NCBI GenBank assembly: GCA_900543715.1
Contig: UQSX01000002.1
Location: 1-64,000 of the forward strand
Length of the DNA: 64,000 nt
Source: an uncultured Blautia sp.
GTDB taxonomy: Bacteria; Bacillota; Clostridia; Lachnospirales; Lachnospiraceae
Reading direction: 5' to 3'
Shown: in pieces, positions 26,121-35,083 of the stretch
Numbering within the stretch: position 1 is the first letter of the stretch
Layout: every line of letters starts with the position of its first letter
Made by a program: the position numbers and the translations under genes
The notes under the pieces: generated by a model
What the model saw: only the letters and a program-made list of their open reading frames with translations
Told to the model about the DNA's origin: nothing
The model's database searches: none

Positions 26121-26145
26121 TATCTGATCGGATAAGGAGAACTAA

Positions 26146-27138
26146 ATGAAAGTTTTGGCAGCGTATATAAGACAGCATATAAGAGCCGCAGCCTTTTATT
26201 TTATGGCTATGGCAGTGTTCTTGATACTTTTGTTTTTCTACAGAGTGCCGATAGCCGGCTGGGCCTACGGAGCAGTGCTCTGCCTGTTTTTTGGTCTGGT
26301 CCTGGCAGTGCCGGATTACCTGAGATTTCGGAAAAAACATCAGGAGCTTGGCCGTCTGGAAGAGCAGCAGGAGATTACCGATACCGGACTGCTGCCGGAG
26401 CCGGAAGGTCTCCTGGAACAGGATTATCAGGAACTGATCGCCCGGCTTCTGGAAAAGAAGAAAGATACCCAGGACAGGCAAAACCGCCGGTATCAGGACA
26501 TGAGCGATTACTATACCATGTGGGCGCATCAGGTAAAAACCCCCATTGCCGCATTAAAACTGAGACTGGAAAATGAAGACAGCTCTTTGGCCAGGGAAGT
26601 ACGGGGAGAAGTGGTCCGGATCGATCAGTATGTGGATATGGCCATGTGCTATCTCCGGCTGGATTCTGAGACAACAGATTACGTTTTTGAAGAGTGTGAG
26701 ATGGATGAGATCCTTCGTCAGGCAGTGCGGAAGTTTTCCTCTTCTTTTATCCAGAAGAAGATCCGGCTGGAATATGAGCCAATGGACTGGAAGGCAGTTA
26801 CCGATGAGAAATGGTTTCTATTTGTTATTGAACAGATACTCTCAAACAGTTTAAAATATACCAGGCCCCAGGGAAAAGTTTCTATAAAAAGAGAGAATGA
26901 ACAGACCCTATGCATCCGGGATAACGGTATCGGTATTGCCCCGGAGGATATTCCCAGGATTTTTGAAAAGGGCTATACCGGCTATAACGGCAGAAGCGAC
27001 AAAAAGGCCAGCGGTCTAGGCCTGTATCTCTGCCGTCGGATCTGCGACAATCTGGGATACCGGATCTGGGCCTCTTCCTCCGTGGGAGAGGGGACGGCAA
27101 TTTATATAGATCTTAAGAGGCGTCTTACAAAAATGTAA
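26146..27138 (+). CDS. BceS-like intramembrane-sensing histidine kinase
   Basis: 330 residues. Two closely spaced N-terminal membrane helices (about residues 13-32 and 37-55) with almost no external loop, typical of kinases that sense through a Bce transporter. The H-box MWAHQVKTPIAAL, N-box QILSNSLKYT, G1 DNGIGI and GLGLYL are intact. ATAAGGAGAAC precedes the ATG. Its last codons and stop form part of the CTTACA/TGTAAG operator of the transporter genes. Confidence 0.9.
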   Translation: MKVLAAYIRQHIRAAAFYFMAMAVFLILLFFYRVPIAGWAYGAVLCLFFGLVLAVPDYLRFRKKHQELGRLEEQQEITDTGLLPEPEGLLEQDYQELIARLLEKKKDTQDRQNRRYQDMSDYYTMWAHQVKTPIAALKLRLENEDSSLAREVRGEVVRIDQYVDMAMCYLRLDSETTDYVFEECEMDEILRQAVRKFSSSFIQKKIRLEYEPMDWKAVTDEKWFLFVIEQILSNSLKYTRPQGKVSIKRENEQTLCIRDNGIGIAPEDIPRIFEKGYTGYNGRSDKKASGLGLYLCRRICDNLGYRIWASSSVGEGTAIYIDLKRRLTKM

Positions 27139-27199
27139 GACCGTAACAGGGAAATGTAAGCCAAATCCATGGCAGTTCATTTCCCTGTCCTGCTATAAT
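27124..27199 (+). promoter_or_regulatory. BceR-type operator and extended -10 promoter of the ABC genes
   Basis: CTTACA-AAAA-TGTAAG (27124-27139) is a perfect dyad with a second half site AATGTAAG at 27153-27160. Downstream, TGCTATAAT (27191-27199) is an extended -10 box with no proper -35, as expected for a promoter needing an activator. TnACA-N4-TGTAA boxes are known for BceR-like regulators. Confidence 0.65.
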
Positions 27200-27228
27200 G
27201 GCCTTGTAAGAAACAAGGAGGAAACAAT

Positions 27229-27990
27229 ATGGCAATCTTAGAAGTGATAAATCTGAAAAAAACCTATACCACCCGATTTGGCGGCAGCCAGGTACGGGCT
27301 TTGAAAAATGTAAATTTTACTGTAGAAAACGGGGAGTATGCAGCAGTGATGGGAGAATCCGGTTCAGGAAAGACTACCCTGCTGAATATCCTGGCAGCTC
27401 TGGACCGGCCCAGTTACGGTACCGTGCTTCTGGACGGGAGGGATATCACCAAGCTGAAGGATAAGGAACTGTCCGGTTTCCGAAGAGATAATCTGGGATT
27501 TGTGTTCCAGGATTTCAACCTCCTGGATACATTTTCTGTCCGGGACAATATTTATCTGCCTCTGGTACTGGAAGGAAAGCATTACCGGGAAATGGAGGCA
27601 AAGATCCTTCCTGTAGCCAAGAAACTGGGGATTACAGATATCTTAGAAAAATACCCTTATGAGATTTCCGGGGGACAAAAGCAGCGGGCGGCAGTGGCCA
27701 GAGCCCTCATTACCAATCCCAGGCTGATCCTGGCAGATGAGCCTACTGGAGCTTTGGACTCCCGGTCCACAGAGGAGCTTTTGGACCTGTTCTCTGCCAT
27801 ACATGCAGAGGGACATACCATTCTTATGGTGACTCATTCGGTAAAAGCTGCCAGCAGGGCCGGCCGGGTACTTTTTATTAAAGACGGGGAGGTCTTTCAC
27901 CAGCTTTACCGGGGAAACAGCAGCAATCAGGAAATGTATGAGAAGATATCCAATACTCTCACTGCCTTGGCAGGAGGTGAGCAGCTGTGA
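27229..27990 (+). CDS. BceA-like ABC ATPase
   Basis: 253 residues. Walker A GESGSGKTT, signature ISGGQKQRAAVARAL, Walker B LILADEPTGALD and switch His in VTHSVKAA. AGGAGGAAACAAT precedes the ATG. With the large permease encoded next it forms a resistance transporter for cell-wall-targeting peptides such as bacitracin-like compounds; the exact peptide cannot be told. Confidence 0.92.
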   Translation: MAILEVINLKKTYTTRFGGSQVRALKNVNFTVENGEYAAVMGESGSGKTTLLNILAALDRPSYGTVLLDGRDITKLKDKELSGFRRDNLGFVFQDFNLLDTFSVRDNIYLPLVLEGKHYREMEAKILPVAKKLGITDILEKYPYEISGGQKQRAAVARALITNPRLILADEPTGALDSRSTEELLDLFSAIHAEGHTILMVTHSVKAASRAGRVLFIKDGEVFHQLYRGNSSNQEMYEKISNTLTALAGGEQL

Positions 27991-30032
27991 AAATGAAACT
28001 TTATCCAAGACTAGCCTGGCAGGGGATCCGGAAAAACGGAAAGATTTATTTCCCCTATCTGGCGGCCTGTATTTTTGTAGTCATGGTTTATTACCTTATC
28101 GGCTTTCTTTCCAGCGATCCGGTAATCCGGGAAATGGAGGGAGGAGAGCAGATGCAGCTCGTTCTGTCTCTGGGTACAGCAGTCATGGGAATTTTTTCCG
28201 TGATCTTTCTTTTCTATACCAATTCTTTTCTCATGAAGAGAAGGAAGAAGGAACTGGGACTCTATCATGTCCTTGGCATGGACCGGAAAAATATTGCTTT
28301 TGTACTGATCTGGGAAAACCTCATGACTGCAGGGATTTCTCTGGGAGCAGGAATTCTGGGAGGCATCCTCTTTTCCAAGCTGGGACAGCTGGCAATGATC
28401 TATCTGCTGGGTGGGAAAGTAGATTTTTCTTTTTCTATAAATTTTCATGTTTTAATCATTACCCTTAAGACTTATGGCCTGATTTTTCTTCTGCTTCTGG
28501 CCTATAGGATCCTGCAGATATTCCGGACCAGACCTCTGGATCTGCTGAAAAGTGAAAGCCTGGGAGAACGGCCTCCAAGAGCCAACTGGCTGTCGGCAAT
28601 CCTGGGGGCAGTGCTTCTGGGAGCAGCTTACGGCATGGCTGTAACGGTTAAAGAACCTGTTACCATTATTTGGCTTTTCTTTGTGGCGGTGCTTATGGTG
28701 ATCGGAGCTACCTATCTGCTTTTTATGGCTGGTTCTGTTACTTTATGTAAAGTATTGAAAAAGAACAAAAAATATTACTATAAGACAAACCATTTTGTAT
28801 CGCTGTCTTCCATGATGTTCCGTATGAAGAGGAACGGCGCCGGCCTGGCATCCATCTGTATTCTGTCTACTATGGTCCTGGTTATGGTGTCCGGCACTGT
28901 CAGTCTGTTCCTGGGAACCGAGGACAGTCTTCGCTCCAGATATCCCAGAAATCTGGTGGTAAATACGCCGTCTCTGGAAGATGAGGTTGTAAGCCAGGTA
29001 AACCAGATCGTAGAAGGAGCTTTGGAAAAATACGGTGTCCGGGAAGAAAATGTCCTTCACTACCGGCAGCTGGTAATGTCCGGCATGGCTGAGGGAAATC
29101 AGATGATCCTGGACTATGCAAATAAGGGAGAATTCTCTTACACAGAATATGAGAATATCCGTCAGATCATGGTGGTGCCTGTGGAAGACTACAATCAGAT
29201 TATGGGAACAGATGAGACCCTGGACAGACAGGAGGTCCTGGTATGCAATACAAAGACAGACTGGCAGGAAAATTATCAGGAACTGATCCTGGAAGGACTG
29301 GGTACCTGGAAGATCAAGGATCAGGTAGAATTTGTAGACAACGGCATAGACGCCATGCAGATCATTCCTACCACCTATCTCTTTGTATCGGACGTAAGCG
29401 TGATGGAAGAAATGTATCAGAGCTATCCCAAAGCCGGGGAACAGTTTGAATTCTGGAATTATTATGGAACAGACCTGGACTGCAGCGATGAGACCCAGAG
29501 CCTTATTGCCCAGGAGATCAGCGCAGGACTTCAGAGCCTGGGAGAACAGGATCCTGCTTTTTCCGCAACTACTGTAGAGTGTGTAGGGGTAGAGCGGATG
29601 GATTTTTATTCTACGTATGCAGGACTGTTCTTCCTGGGGATCCTGCTGGGCATCGTGTTCCTTCTGGGGATGGTGCTGATCATGTATTATAAGCAGGTGT
29701 CAGAAGGCTATGAAGACCAGAGCAGATTTGAGATCCTCCAGAAGGTAGGCATGACCGAAAGGGAAATCCGGAAAAGCGTCAATTCTCAGGTCCTTACGGT
29801 GTTTTTCATGCCCCTGATCTGGGCGGGGATCCACACAGCCTTTGCTTTTCCTATGATCTACCGGCTGCTGCAGCTTTTCAGTCTTCACAATATGTGGCTT
29901 CTTATCGGGATCACCGGAGGATGCTTCCTGGGATTCGGACTGGTGTATGTGCTGATGTATCTGCTGACGTCAAAAAGCTATTATAAGATCGTCAGGGGCG
30001 GAAATTTTTCTTCACGTAGGCAGAGGGGGTAA
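27987..30032 (+). CDS. BceB-like ABC permease
   Basis: 681 residues, about ten membrane helices with the large extracellular domain between helices 7 and 8 (about residues 310-530) that marks BceB proteins; FtsX-type segments at both ends. GTG at 27987 overlaps the ATPase stop by four bases; an in-frame ATG lies at 27993. Its 3' end overlaps the convergent YesN-like gene by 41 bases. Confidence 0.92.
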   Translation: MKMKLYPRLAWQGIRKNGKIYFPYLAACIFVVMVYYLIGFLSSDPVIREMEGGEQMQLVLSLGTAVMGIFSVIFLFYTNSFLMKRRKKELGLYHVLGMDRKNIAFVLIWENLMTAGISLGAGILGGILFSKLGQLAMIYLLGGKVDFSFSINFHVLIITLKTYGLIFLLLLAYRILQIFRTRPLDLLKSESLGERPPRANWLSAILGAVLLGAAYGMAVTVKEPVTIIWLFFVAVLMVIGATYLLFMAGSVTLCKVLKKNKKYYYKTNHFVSLSSMMFRMKRNGAGLASICILSTMVLVMVSGTVSLFLGTEDSLRSRYPRNLVVNTPSLEDEVVSQVNQIVEGALEKYGVREENVLHYRQLVMSGMAEGNQMILDYANKGEFSYTEYENIRQIMVVPVEDYNQIMGTDETLDRQEVLVCNTKTDWQENYQELILEGLGTWKIKDQVEFVDNGIDAMQIIPTTYLFVSDVSVMEEMYQSYPKAGEQFEFWNYYGTDLDCSDETQSLIAQEISAGLQSLGEQDPAFSATTVECVGVERMDFYSTYAGLFFLGILLGIVFLLGMVLIMYYKQVSEGYEDQSRFEILQKVGMTEREIRKSVNSQVLTVFFMPLIWAGIHTAFAFPMIYRLLQLFSLHNMWLLIGITGGCFLGFGLVYVLMYLLTSKSYYKIVRGGNFSSRRQRG

Positions 30033-31518
30033 GCCCCGTACACTTTTTAAAGATTTTACTGAAGTAATACGGGGTGTTTCCGCAGCCAACCAGCTCGGCA
30101 ACATCCTGTATTTTTTCGCCTCCGCTGGAAGCCAGGATTTCCTTTGCTTTCTGAACACGGAGATTCATAAGAAAACCGGAAAATTTTTCACCGGTTTCTT
30201 TTGTAAAGCAGCGGCTGACATAACTGACATTCATGTAAAGATAGTTTTCCGAGATCCATTTCAAGGTCAGATCCGGGTTCTTGTAATGCTCCTGGATATA
30301 GTCTATGAGTTTCGTAATAAAAGGGCTGTACTGCCGGGAACTGAAAGAAGAAACGGATATGACTTTCTGGATATAGTCCAGGACCAGAACCGGGATTTGT
30401 GCCATATTTTCTTCTTTGTGCAGGTTGTAAAGGAAATCTGTGATCTCAGGAAGGATCCCGGAGGGCAGATGGGTTCCCAGGGAAATAATAATATTATCTG
30501 CAAGCTGCAGGAGAAAATCCTTGTTGGAGACGGAGGTCAGAATGCTTTTCAGCTCCCGCAGACTGCTTTCACGTTCCTCGGAATTTCCGGCAGAGAGCAG
30601 AGGAACAAGATGGTTTATCTTTTCCACAATCTGTCCGTAGTTAAAGGTGGGAACTTTTCCGGTGCCTTCAATGAAATACATGATGTCATAGCGCTTTATT
30701 CTTTTGATCAGCATAGTCAGCAGAGATTTAAGATCCGGGTATTTCTGCCGCTGATAATCAACGGAAACGGTCTCGCCGGGAAAGGATACCGACTGAAAAT
30801 AAGCATCCAGTTCCTCATAGGAGGATTCTCCGTTAGTAAAGAAAAACAGAAGAATATTTTTGATATATATGAGGTAAACCTCTGTATCCGGCATACTTTC
30901 CTGGCGGAAAGTATGGAATTCTTTCAGACAGAGATCCAGATTTTTTTCTTCCAGATAATAGACACAGCAGAACTGATAAGGGACATTTGTCAGATCCAGA
31001 TAATGCTCGTAGGACTCAAAAAAAGAATCGGACAGAGAGATTAAAGATACGCCTTCCCGGATCATGTTCTGGATCAGTGTTTTATGGAGATCTTTCAGTA
31101 AAGCTCCGTTTGGACCTTTTTCACTGTCTCGCTCAGAGACTGCCTGATAATAATCCCTGGTTACATCCTGGATACAGTCAATAATCTGCTCTTCCGTGCA
31201 GGGCTTCAGCAGATAATGACGAACGCCGCATTTCATGGCTCTTTTTGCATAGTCAAATTCTCCATAGCCGGACAAAATGATAAACTGGGTATTAAGATCT
31301 GTACGGCTGATCCGTTCAATCAGCTCCAGTCCTGAAATGCCTGGCATCCGGATATCGGTCATAACAATATCCGGACACTCGTCCAGAATGGTATGATAGG
31401 CGTCTACTCCGTCGGTACAGGTGCCGATAAGCCGGATATCATATTTTTCCCAATCAATAATATTGGCAATAGCCTGGCAGATCATTTCTTCATCATCTAC
31501 AATCAGCAGTTTTAACAT
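29992..31518 (-). CDS. YesN-like AraC-type response regulator
   Basis: 508 residues. N-terminal receiver with IVDDEE and phosphoacceptor Asp in VMTDIRMP (about residue 55), Lys in YLLKPC, a long middle region, and a C-terminal AraC-type double helix-turn-helix ending in FSKIFKKCTGLTPSAYVKK. Four bases separate it from the sensor kinase gene upstream. It most likely activates the divergent sugar importer and alpha-glucuronidase genes. Confidence 0.92.
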   Translation of the reverse strand: MLKLLIVDDEEMICQAIANIIDWEKYDIRLIGTCTDGVDAYHTILDECPDIVMTDIRMPGISGLELIERISRTDLNTQFIILSGYGEFDYAKRAMKCGVRHYLLKPCTEEQIIDCIQDVTRDYYQAVSERDSEKGPNGALLKDLHKTLIQNMIREGVSLISLSDSFFESYEHYLDLTNVPYQFCCVYYLEEKNLDLCLKEFHTFRQESMPDTEVYLIYIKNILLFFFTNGESSYEELDAYFQSVSFPGETVSVDYQRQKYPDLKSLLTMLIKRIKRYDIMYFIEGTGKVPTFNYGQIVEKINHLVPLLSAGNSEERESSLRELKSILTSVSNKDFLLQLADNIIISLGTHLPSGILPEITDFLYNLHKEENMAQIPVLVLDYIQKVISVSSFSSRQYSPFITKLIDYIQEHYKNPDLTLKWISENYLYMNVSYVSRCFTKETGEKFSGFLMNLRVQKAKEILASSGGEKIQDVAELVGCGNTPYYFSKIFKKCTGLTPSAYVKKNFRP

Positions 31519-31522
31519 ATTC

Positions 31523-33310
31523 TTACTCCTTTTTTTTACAGGGAATGTGGATCTCAGCTACCGCACATTCTTCATAGGTTTCTTCATCTTCAATATTATA
31601 AAGCAGCAGTCCGTAGGGCTCTCCGTAAGTCAGCTGAAGCCTGCGGTGGATATTCAGGATACCGATACCAAATCCGTGAGGCTGTATTTCGCCGCTCTGC
31701 AGTTTCTCCATGCAATTTTCTTCAAAGGAAGATCCGGTATTGGTGATCCGGATGATCAGCAGCCCCAGGACTTCCCTGCAGACAATGGAAATATAGCAGG
31801 TTTCTGAGGATTCTTCCAGGCCGTACCGTATGGCGTTTTCCAGCAGAGGCTGAATGGTGAATTTGGGTATGAAAACTCCCAGGAGATCGGAAGGCACATC
31901 TGCGGAAAAATCCAGCCGGCGCTGATAGCGGATTTTCTGTATGGTAATATAGTTGTTTACGATCTGCATTTCCTGATCCAGAGTAAAATCTTCAGAATTT
32001 TTTCCAAGAGAGAAGCGCAGCAGACTGCCCAGAGCTGTGGTGATCTGAGAAATTTCTTCGGACTTGATCATTTTCGCTCTCCAGTTAATGGATTCCAGAG
32101 TATTGTAGAGAAAATGAGGATCCATCTGGCTTTCCATAGCTTTTAGCTGGGCTTCCTTTTTTAAAATCTCGTTTACATAATTTTCCTGGATCAGAGTCTG
32201 GATCTTTTCTACCATAGAATCAAAATTTTTATAGAGAAGGCCGATTTCATCTTCCTGGTATTTTCTGGGCGCCTCCGGCACCTGGTAGTTTCCTTCTCCA
32301 AAACTTTTCATATTTTCCATCAGCCGGTCAAAGCGATAGAAGATGGCAAGTATGACTTTTACAGCCAGATAGCTGACCACAGCCAGAGCAGCCACCATAA
32401 TAAGCAGGAAGAGCCTTCCTGATAAAGTGACGGTTTTGTAAACAGAACTGTACGATACGGTAGAAATATAATCCCAGTCATAGAGAGGGATTTTTCCCCG
32501 GACGGCGAATAAGGTCTCTTTGCCGGCTTTTTCAATTCCGTAATCTCCCGACAGATCTTTGGAAAGTTCCACTGCCTGACGGTCGGAGAGTGTGCTTCCA
32601 TTATAGATCAAAGCATCGCCGTCAAACAGGAGACAGGACATATCATCATAATCTGAGTGGGAACTGACTGCCGTCTCAGTAAGAGCAGCGGGGTTCAGAG
32701 AAATGATCAGAACTCCTAAAGGCTCCAGGCTCAGTTTGTCGATTTTTCGCAGTTCCTTTACAATAAATATTCCATACTGGGATCCGAAGTCGGGTACCAC
32801 AGTAGTAGCCCCCTCCCGGCTCTGGGCTCTGGCGATCAGGGAGGAGCGGAGCTGGTAGGGAACTTCCATAAAAGAGGACAGGGAAGTGGAAATGATCTCC
32901 TGATCCTGGATAATGGACATATAAGAAATAGAATCATTCTGAAAGGCAAAGAGGTAGCCGGATAATTCATTATAGATCCTGGTGTTGTATATCTGCCGCT
33001 GTGATCCCTGCTCTAATTCTTTCATTTCTTCCAGATTGGTCTGGATCACCTGGCTGGCTAAAATCGAGTCTATGATGGAATCCACAGACTGAAGCTGACT
33101 GGAGATATCCGAGGCTGCATAGGTCATGGAAGCAGCAATAGACTGATACAGCCTTTTTTCATAAGATCTGGATGTAAAGGCCATAGTCGCCAGTCCGGAA
33201 AGAAAAAGAATAAAAAATCCGGAAAATATAACAATCAGTATTTTATATTTTAGACTCAGATCGTTGAAGAGCTTGTCAAGGACTTTAGAGCGGGTTTTTA
33301 ATCTATTCAT
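31523..33310 (-). CDS. YesM-like sensor histidine kinase
   Basis: 595 residues. Membrane helices at about residues 22-45 and 295-320 flank an extracytoplasmic Cache-like sensor domain, then HAMP, then a His_kinase domain with QMDPHFLYNTLESINW and a C-terminal HATPase (FTIQPLLENAIRYGL). This architecture is typical of carbohydrate-sensing YesM kinases. GTGGAGGAAAATACTG precedes the ATG on the minus strand. Confidence 0.92.
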   Translation of the reverse strand: MNRLKTRSKVLDKLFNDLSLKYKILIVIFSGFFILFLSGLATMAFTSRSYEKRLYQSIAASMTYAASDISSQLQSVDSIIDSILASQVIQTNLEEMKELEQGSQRQIYNTRIYNELSGYLFAFQNDSISYMSIIQDQEIISTSLSSFMEVPYQLRSSLIARAQSREGATTVVPDFGSQYGIFIVKELRKIDKLSLEPLGVLIISLNPAALTETAVSSHSDYDDMSCLLFDGDALIYNGSTLSDRQAVELSKDLSGDYGIEKAGKETLFAVRGKIPLYDWDYISTVSYSSVYKTVTLSGRLFLLIMVAALAVVSYLAVKVILAIFYRFDRLMENMKSFGEGNYQVPEAPRKYQEDEIGLLYKNFDSMVEKIQTLIQENYVNEILKKEAQLKAMESQMDPHFLYNTLESINWRAKMIKSEEISQITTALGSLLRFSLGKNSEDFTLDQEMQIVNNYITIQKIRYQRRLDFSADVPSDLLGVFIPKFTIQPLLENAIRYGLEESSETCYISIVCREVLGLLIIRITNTGSSFEENCMEKLQSGEIQPHGFGIGILNIHRRLQLTYGEPYGLLLYNIEDEETYEECAVAEIHIPCKKKE

Positions 33311-33330
33311 CAGTATTTTCCTCCACTGAA

Positions 33331-33359
33331 ATTATAGATTATGAAAAAAGAAAGCACAA
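33331..33359 (-). promoter_or_regulatory. Promoter of the YesM/YesN-like genes
   Basis: On the minus strand TTGTGC (33359-33354), 17-base spacer, perfect TATAAT (33336-33331), ending about 20 bases before the kinase start. Confidence 0.6.
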
Positions 33360-33404
33360 TTCTTTTCAGTTCCGGGGAATAAATAAAGTAATGAAATTAC
33401 CGGA

Positions 33405-33492
33405 AAAGTCATTTTCTTACAGGCAGCAGTAAAAAAATTGCGAAAGAAAGTCATGTTTCTAAATTTCTTTTCGTCATTTTTTTGCTTATAAT
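33405..33492 (+). promoter_or_regulatory. Candidate YesN-type activator sites and promoter of the sugar importer
   Basis: AAAGTCATTTTCT (33405-33417) and AAAGTCATGTTTCT (33447-33460) are direct repeats 42 bases apart, four helical turns; a shorter GTCATTTT lies at 33473-33480. TATAAT (33487-33492) has no good -35 box. Paired direct repeats ahead of a weak promoter are typical of AraC-type activation. Confidence 0.45.
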
Positions 33493-33547
33493 TGGGTTAT
33501 CCAAAAACAAAGATGCATCTTGAACAAAAATTATGGAGGAATGTAAA

Positions 33548-34852
33548 GTGAAAAAGAAATCTTTAAAGAAAGCAGCAGTTCTTGCCATAGCAGGCGCTAT
33601 GGCGGTAACATCTCTGGCAGCATGCGGTGGCTCCGGCAGCGGAAAGGATAGCGAAGGAGGAAGTTCTGATTCCCTCACAATGGCATGGTGGGGCAATCAG
33701 GTAAGAAACGAGCGCACCCAGCAGGCTCTGGACGCATACAAGGAAGAGAGCGGCATAACAGTAAGCGGACAGTTCTATCAGTGGGGCGATTATTGGAGCA
33801 AAATGGCAACCTCTGCAGCAGGAAAGAAAATGCCGGATGTGATCCAGATGGATATGTCTTACATTCAGCAGTATGTAGATAAAGGACAGCTTCTTGATCT
33901 GACACCATATATTGAAGACGGAACCCTGGATACCTCCAATATTTCAGAAGACATTGTGAATATGGGTAAAGTAGGAGACGGTATCTATGGCATTGCTGCC
34001 GGAACCAGTGCTTCCTGTATGTTTTATAATAAGACCCTTTTAGACGAGCTGGGAATCACCATTAATGACAACATGACTTTGGACGAATTTATTGATATTT
34101 CTAAACAGGTATATGAGGAGACCGGATATCGTTCCAACCTGTACCACTATGGCCTGTATATGGATATGTATGCAAGAGCCAACGATATCCAGGCCAGCGA
34201 CAAATTAGGGGGCGACAGCGCAGATGACTATCTGCCATACTTTGAAACACTGGAGACCGGCATTAAAGAGGGATGGCAGATCTCTCCAAGCCAGGCGGCA
34301 GATACAGACAGTGTAGAGGAAGATCCTATGGTATACGGGTCAAATCCGGATAACATGACCTGGTGCACCATTAACGGTTCTGCACAGCTTACCGCATATC
34401 AGGCAGCAGCACCGGAAGGAACAGAGCTTGCTCTGACGACTATTCCTACAACCGATCCTCAAAAATCCAACTATGTAAAACCTGCTATGTACTTTTCTGT
34501 AAGTGCAGATACAGCCAATCCGGAAGAAGCTGTAAAACTGCTGAACTATCTGACCAACTCTGAGACAGCCTATGATATTCTGCTTGCAGAAAGAGGTGTA
34601 CCTGCTTCCACAGCTATTTCTGAGGCGATCATGGACAAATTAAGTCCTGCAGAGCAGGAAAATGCAAACTTTGTAAATAATGTGATCGCACCGAATTCCA
34701 GCCCGATGCCTCCGTTCCCTGTAGAAGGAAGCACAGAGGCCCAGGATCTTTTAAGAAAACTGGAAGAAAAGGTAAAATACGGAGAATATACAGCCCAGCA
34801 GGCTGCAGATGAATACTTCACAGAAGCGAATAAAATGCTTCAGGGTGAATAA
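33548..34852 (+). CDS. CUT1-type sugar-binding lipoprotein
   Basis: 434 residues from GTG 33548, which has GGAGGA nine bases upstream; the ATG at 33533 has no ribosome site. Lipoprotein signal ends SLAAC, followed by a Gly/Ser linker. Family 1 binding-protein features include WWGNQVRNERTQQAL and the final YTAQQAADEYFTEANKMLQ. It would bind an oligosaccharide for the two permeases downstream. Given the linked GH67 enzyme, aldouronic acids (xylo-oligosaccharides with glucuronate) are the likely ligand. No ATPase is encoded here, so a shared MsmX-type ATPase is probably used. Confidence 0.9.
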   Translation: MKKKSLKKAAVLAIAGAMAVTSLAACGGSGSGKDSEGGSSDSLTMAWWGNQVRNERTQQALDAYKEESGITVSGQFYQWGDYWSKMATSAAGKKMPDVIQMDMSYIQQYVDKGQLLDLTPYIEDGTLDTSNISEDIVNMGKVGDGIYGIAAGTSASCMFYNKTLLDELGITINDNMTLDEFIDISKQVYEETGYRSNLYHYGLYMDMYARANDIQASDKLGGDSADDYLPYFETLETGIKEGWQISPSQAADTDSVEEDPMVYGSNPDNMTWCTINGSAQLTAYQAAAPEGTELALTTIPTTDPQKSNYVKPAMYFSVSADTANPEEAVKLLNYLTNSETAYDILLAERGVPASTAISEAIMDKLSPAEQENANFVNNVIAPNSSPMPPFPVEGSTEAQDLLRKLEEKVKYGEYTAQQAADEYFTEANKMLQGE

Positions 34853-34867
34853 AGAAAACCAGGCTTG

Positions 34868-34907
34868 GAGCCGCTGCCCTTTGCATAAGGCGGCAGCGGC
34901 TCTTTTT
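34868..34907 (+). terminator. Terminator or attenuator between binding protein and permease genes
   Basis: GAGCCGCTGCC (34868-34878) pairs perfectly with GGCAGCGGCTC (34892-34902), followed by TTTTT. Partial readthrough would give much more binding protein than permease. Confidence 0.85.
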
Positions 34908-34909
34908 GT

Positions 34910-35045
34910 GCGATACGCCCGGCAAGCGGCTGCCGTGCTTGCACGAGCAGACATTTGCAGGGCAACGGACAGCGAACGGCTTTGCCGTGAGCTGGCAGCG
35001 ATACGCCCGGCAAGCGGCTGCCGTGCTTGCACGAGCAGACATTTG
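34910..35045. repeat. Two 48-bp direct repeats in the importer operon
   Basis: Identical 48-base copies at 34910-34957 and 34998-35045, 88 bases apart. Each holds the inverted arms GCAAGC and GCTTGC and ends CGAGCAGACATTTG. They recall the GAGCAACGAGCC...CATTTGG part of the repeat at 52.3 kb. They lie between terminator and permease start and are GC-richer than their surroundings. Confidence 0.85.
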
Positions 35046-35083
35046 GTAAAACTCCGATGATGAGAAAGGAGAAATTTTTTTTC

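Noticed and set aside
25464-26135. UGA recoding or selenocysteine in the response regulator
   Set aside because: The TGA replaces a conserved Gly codon near the C terminus and no selenocysteine insertion element is seen; a plain nonsense change is simpler.
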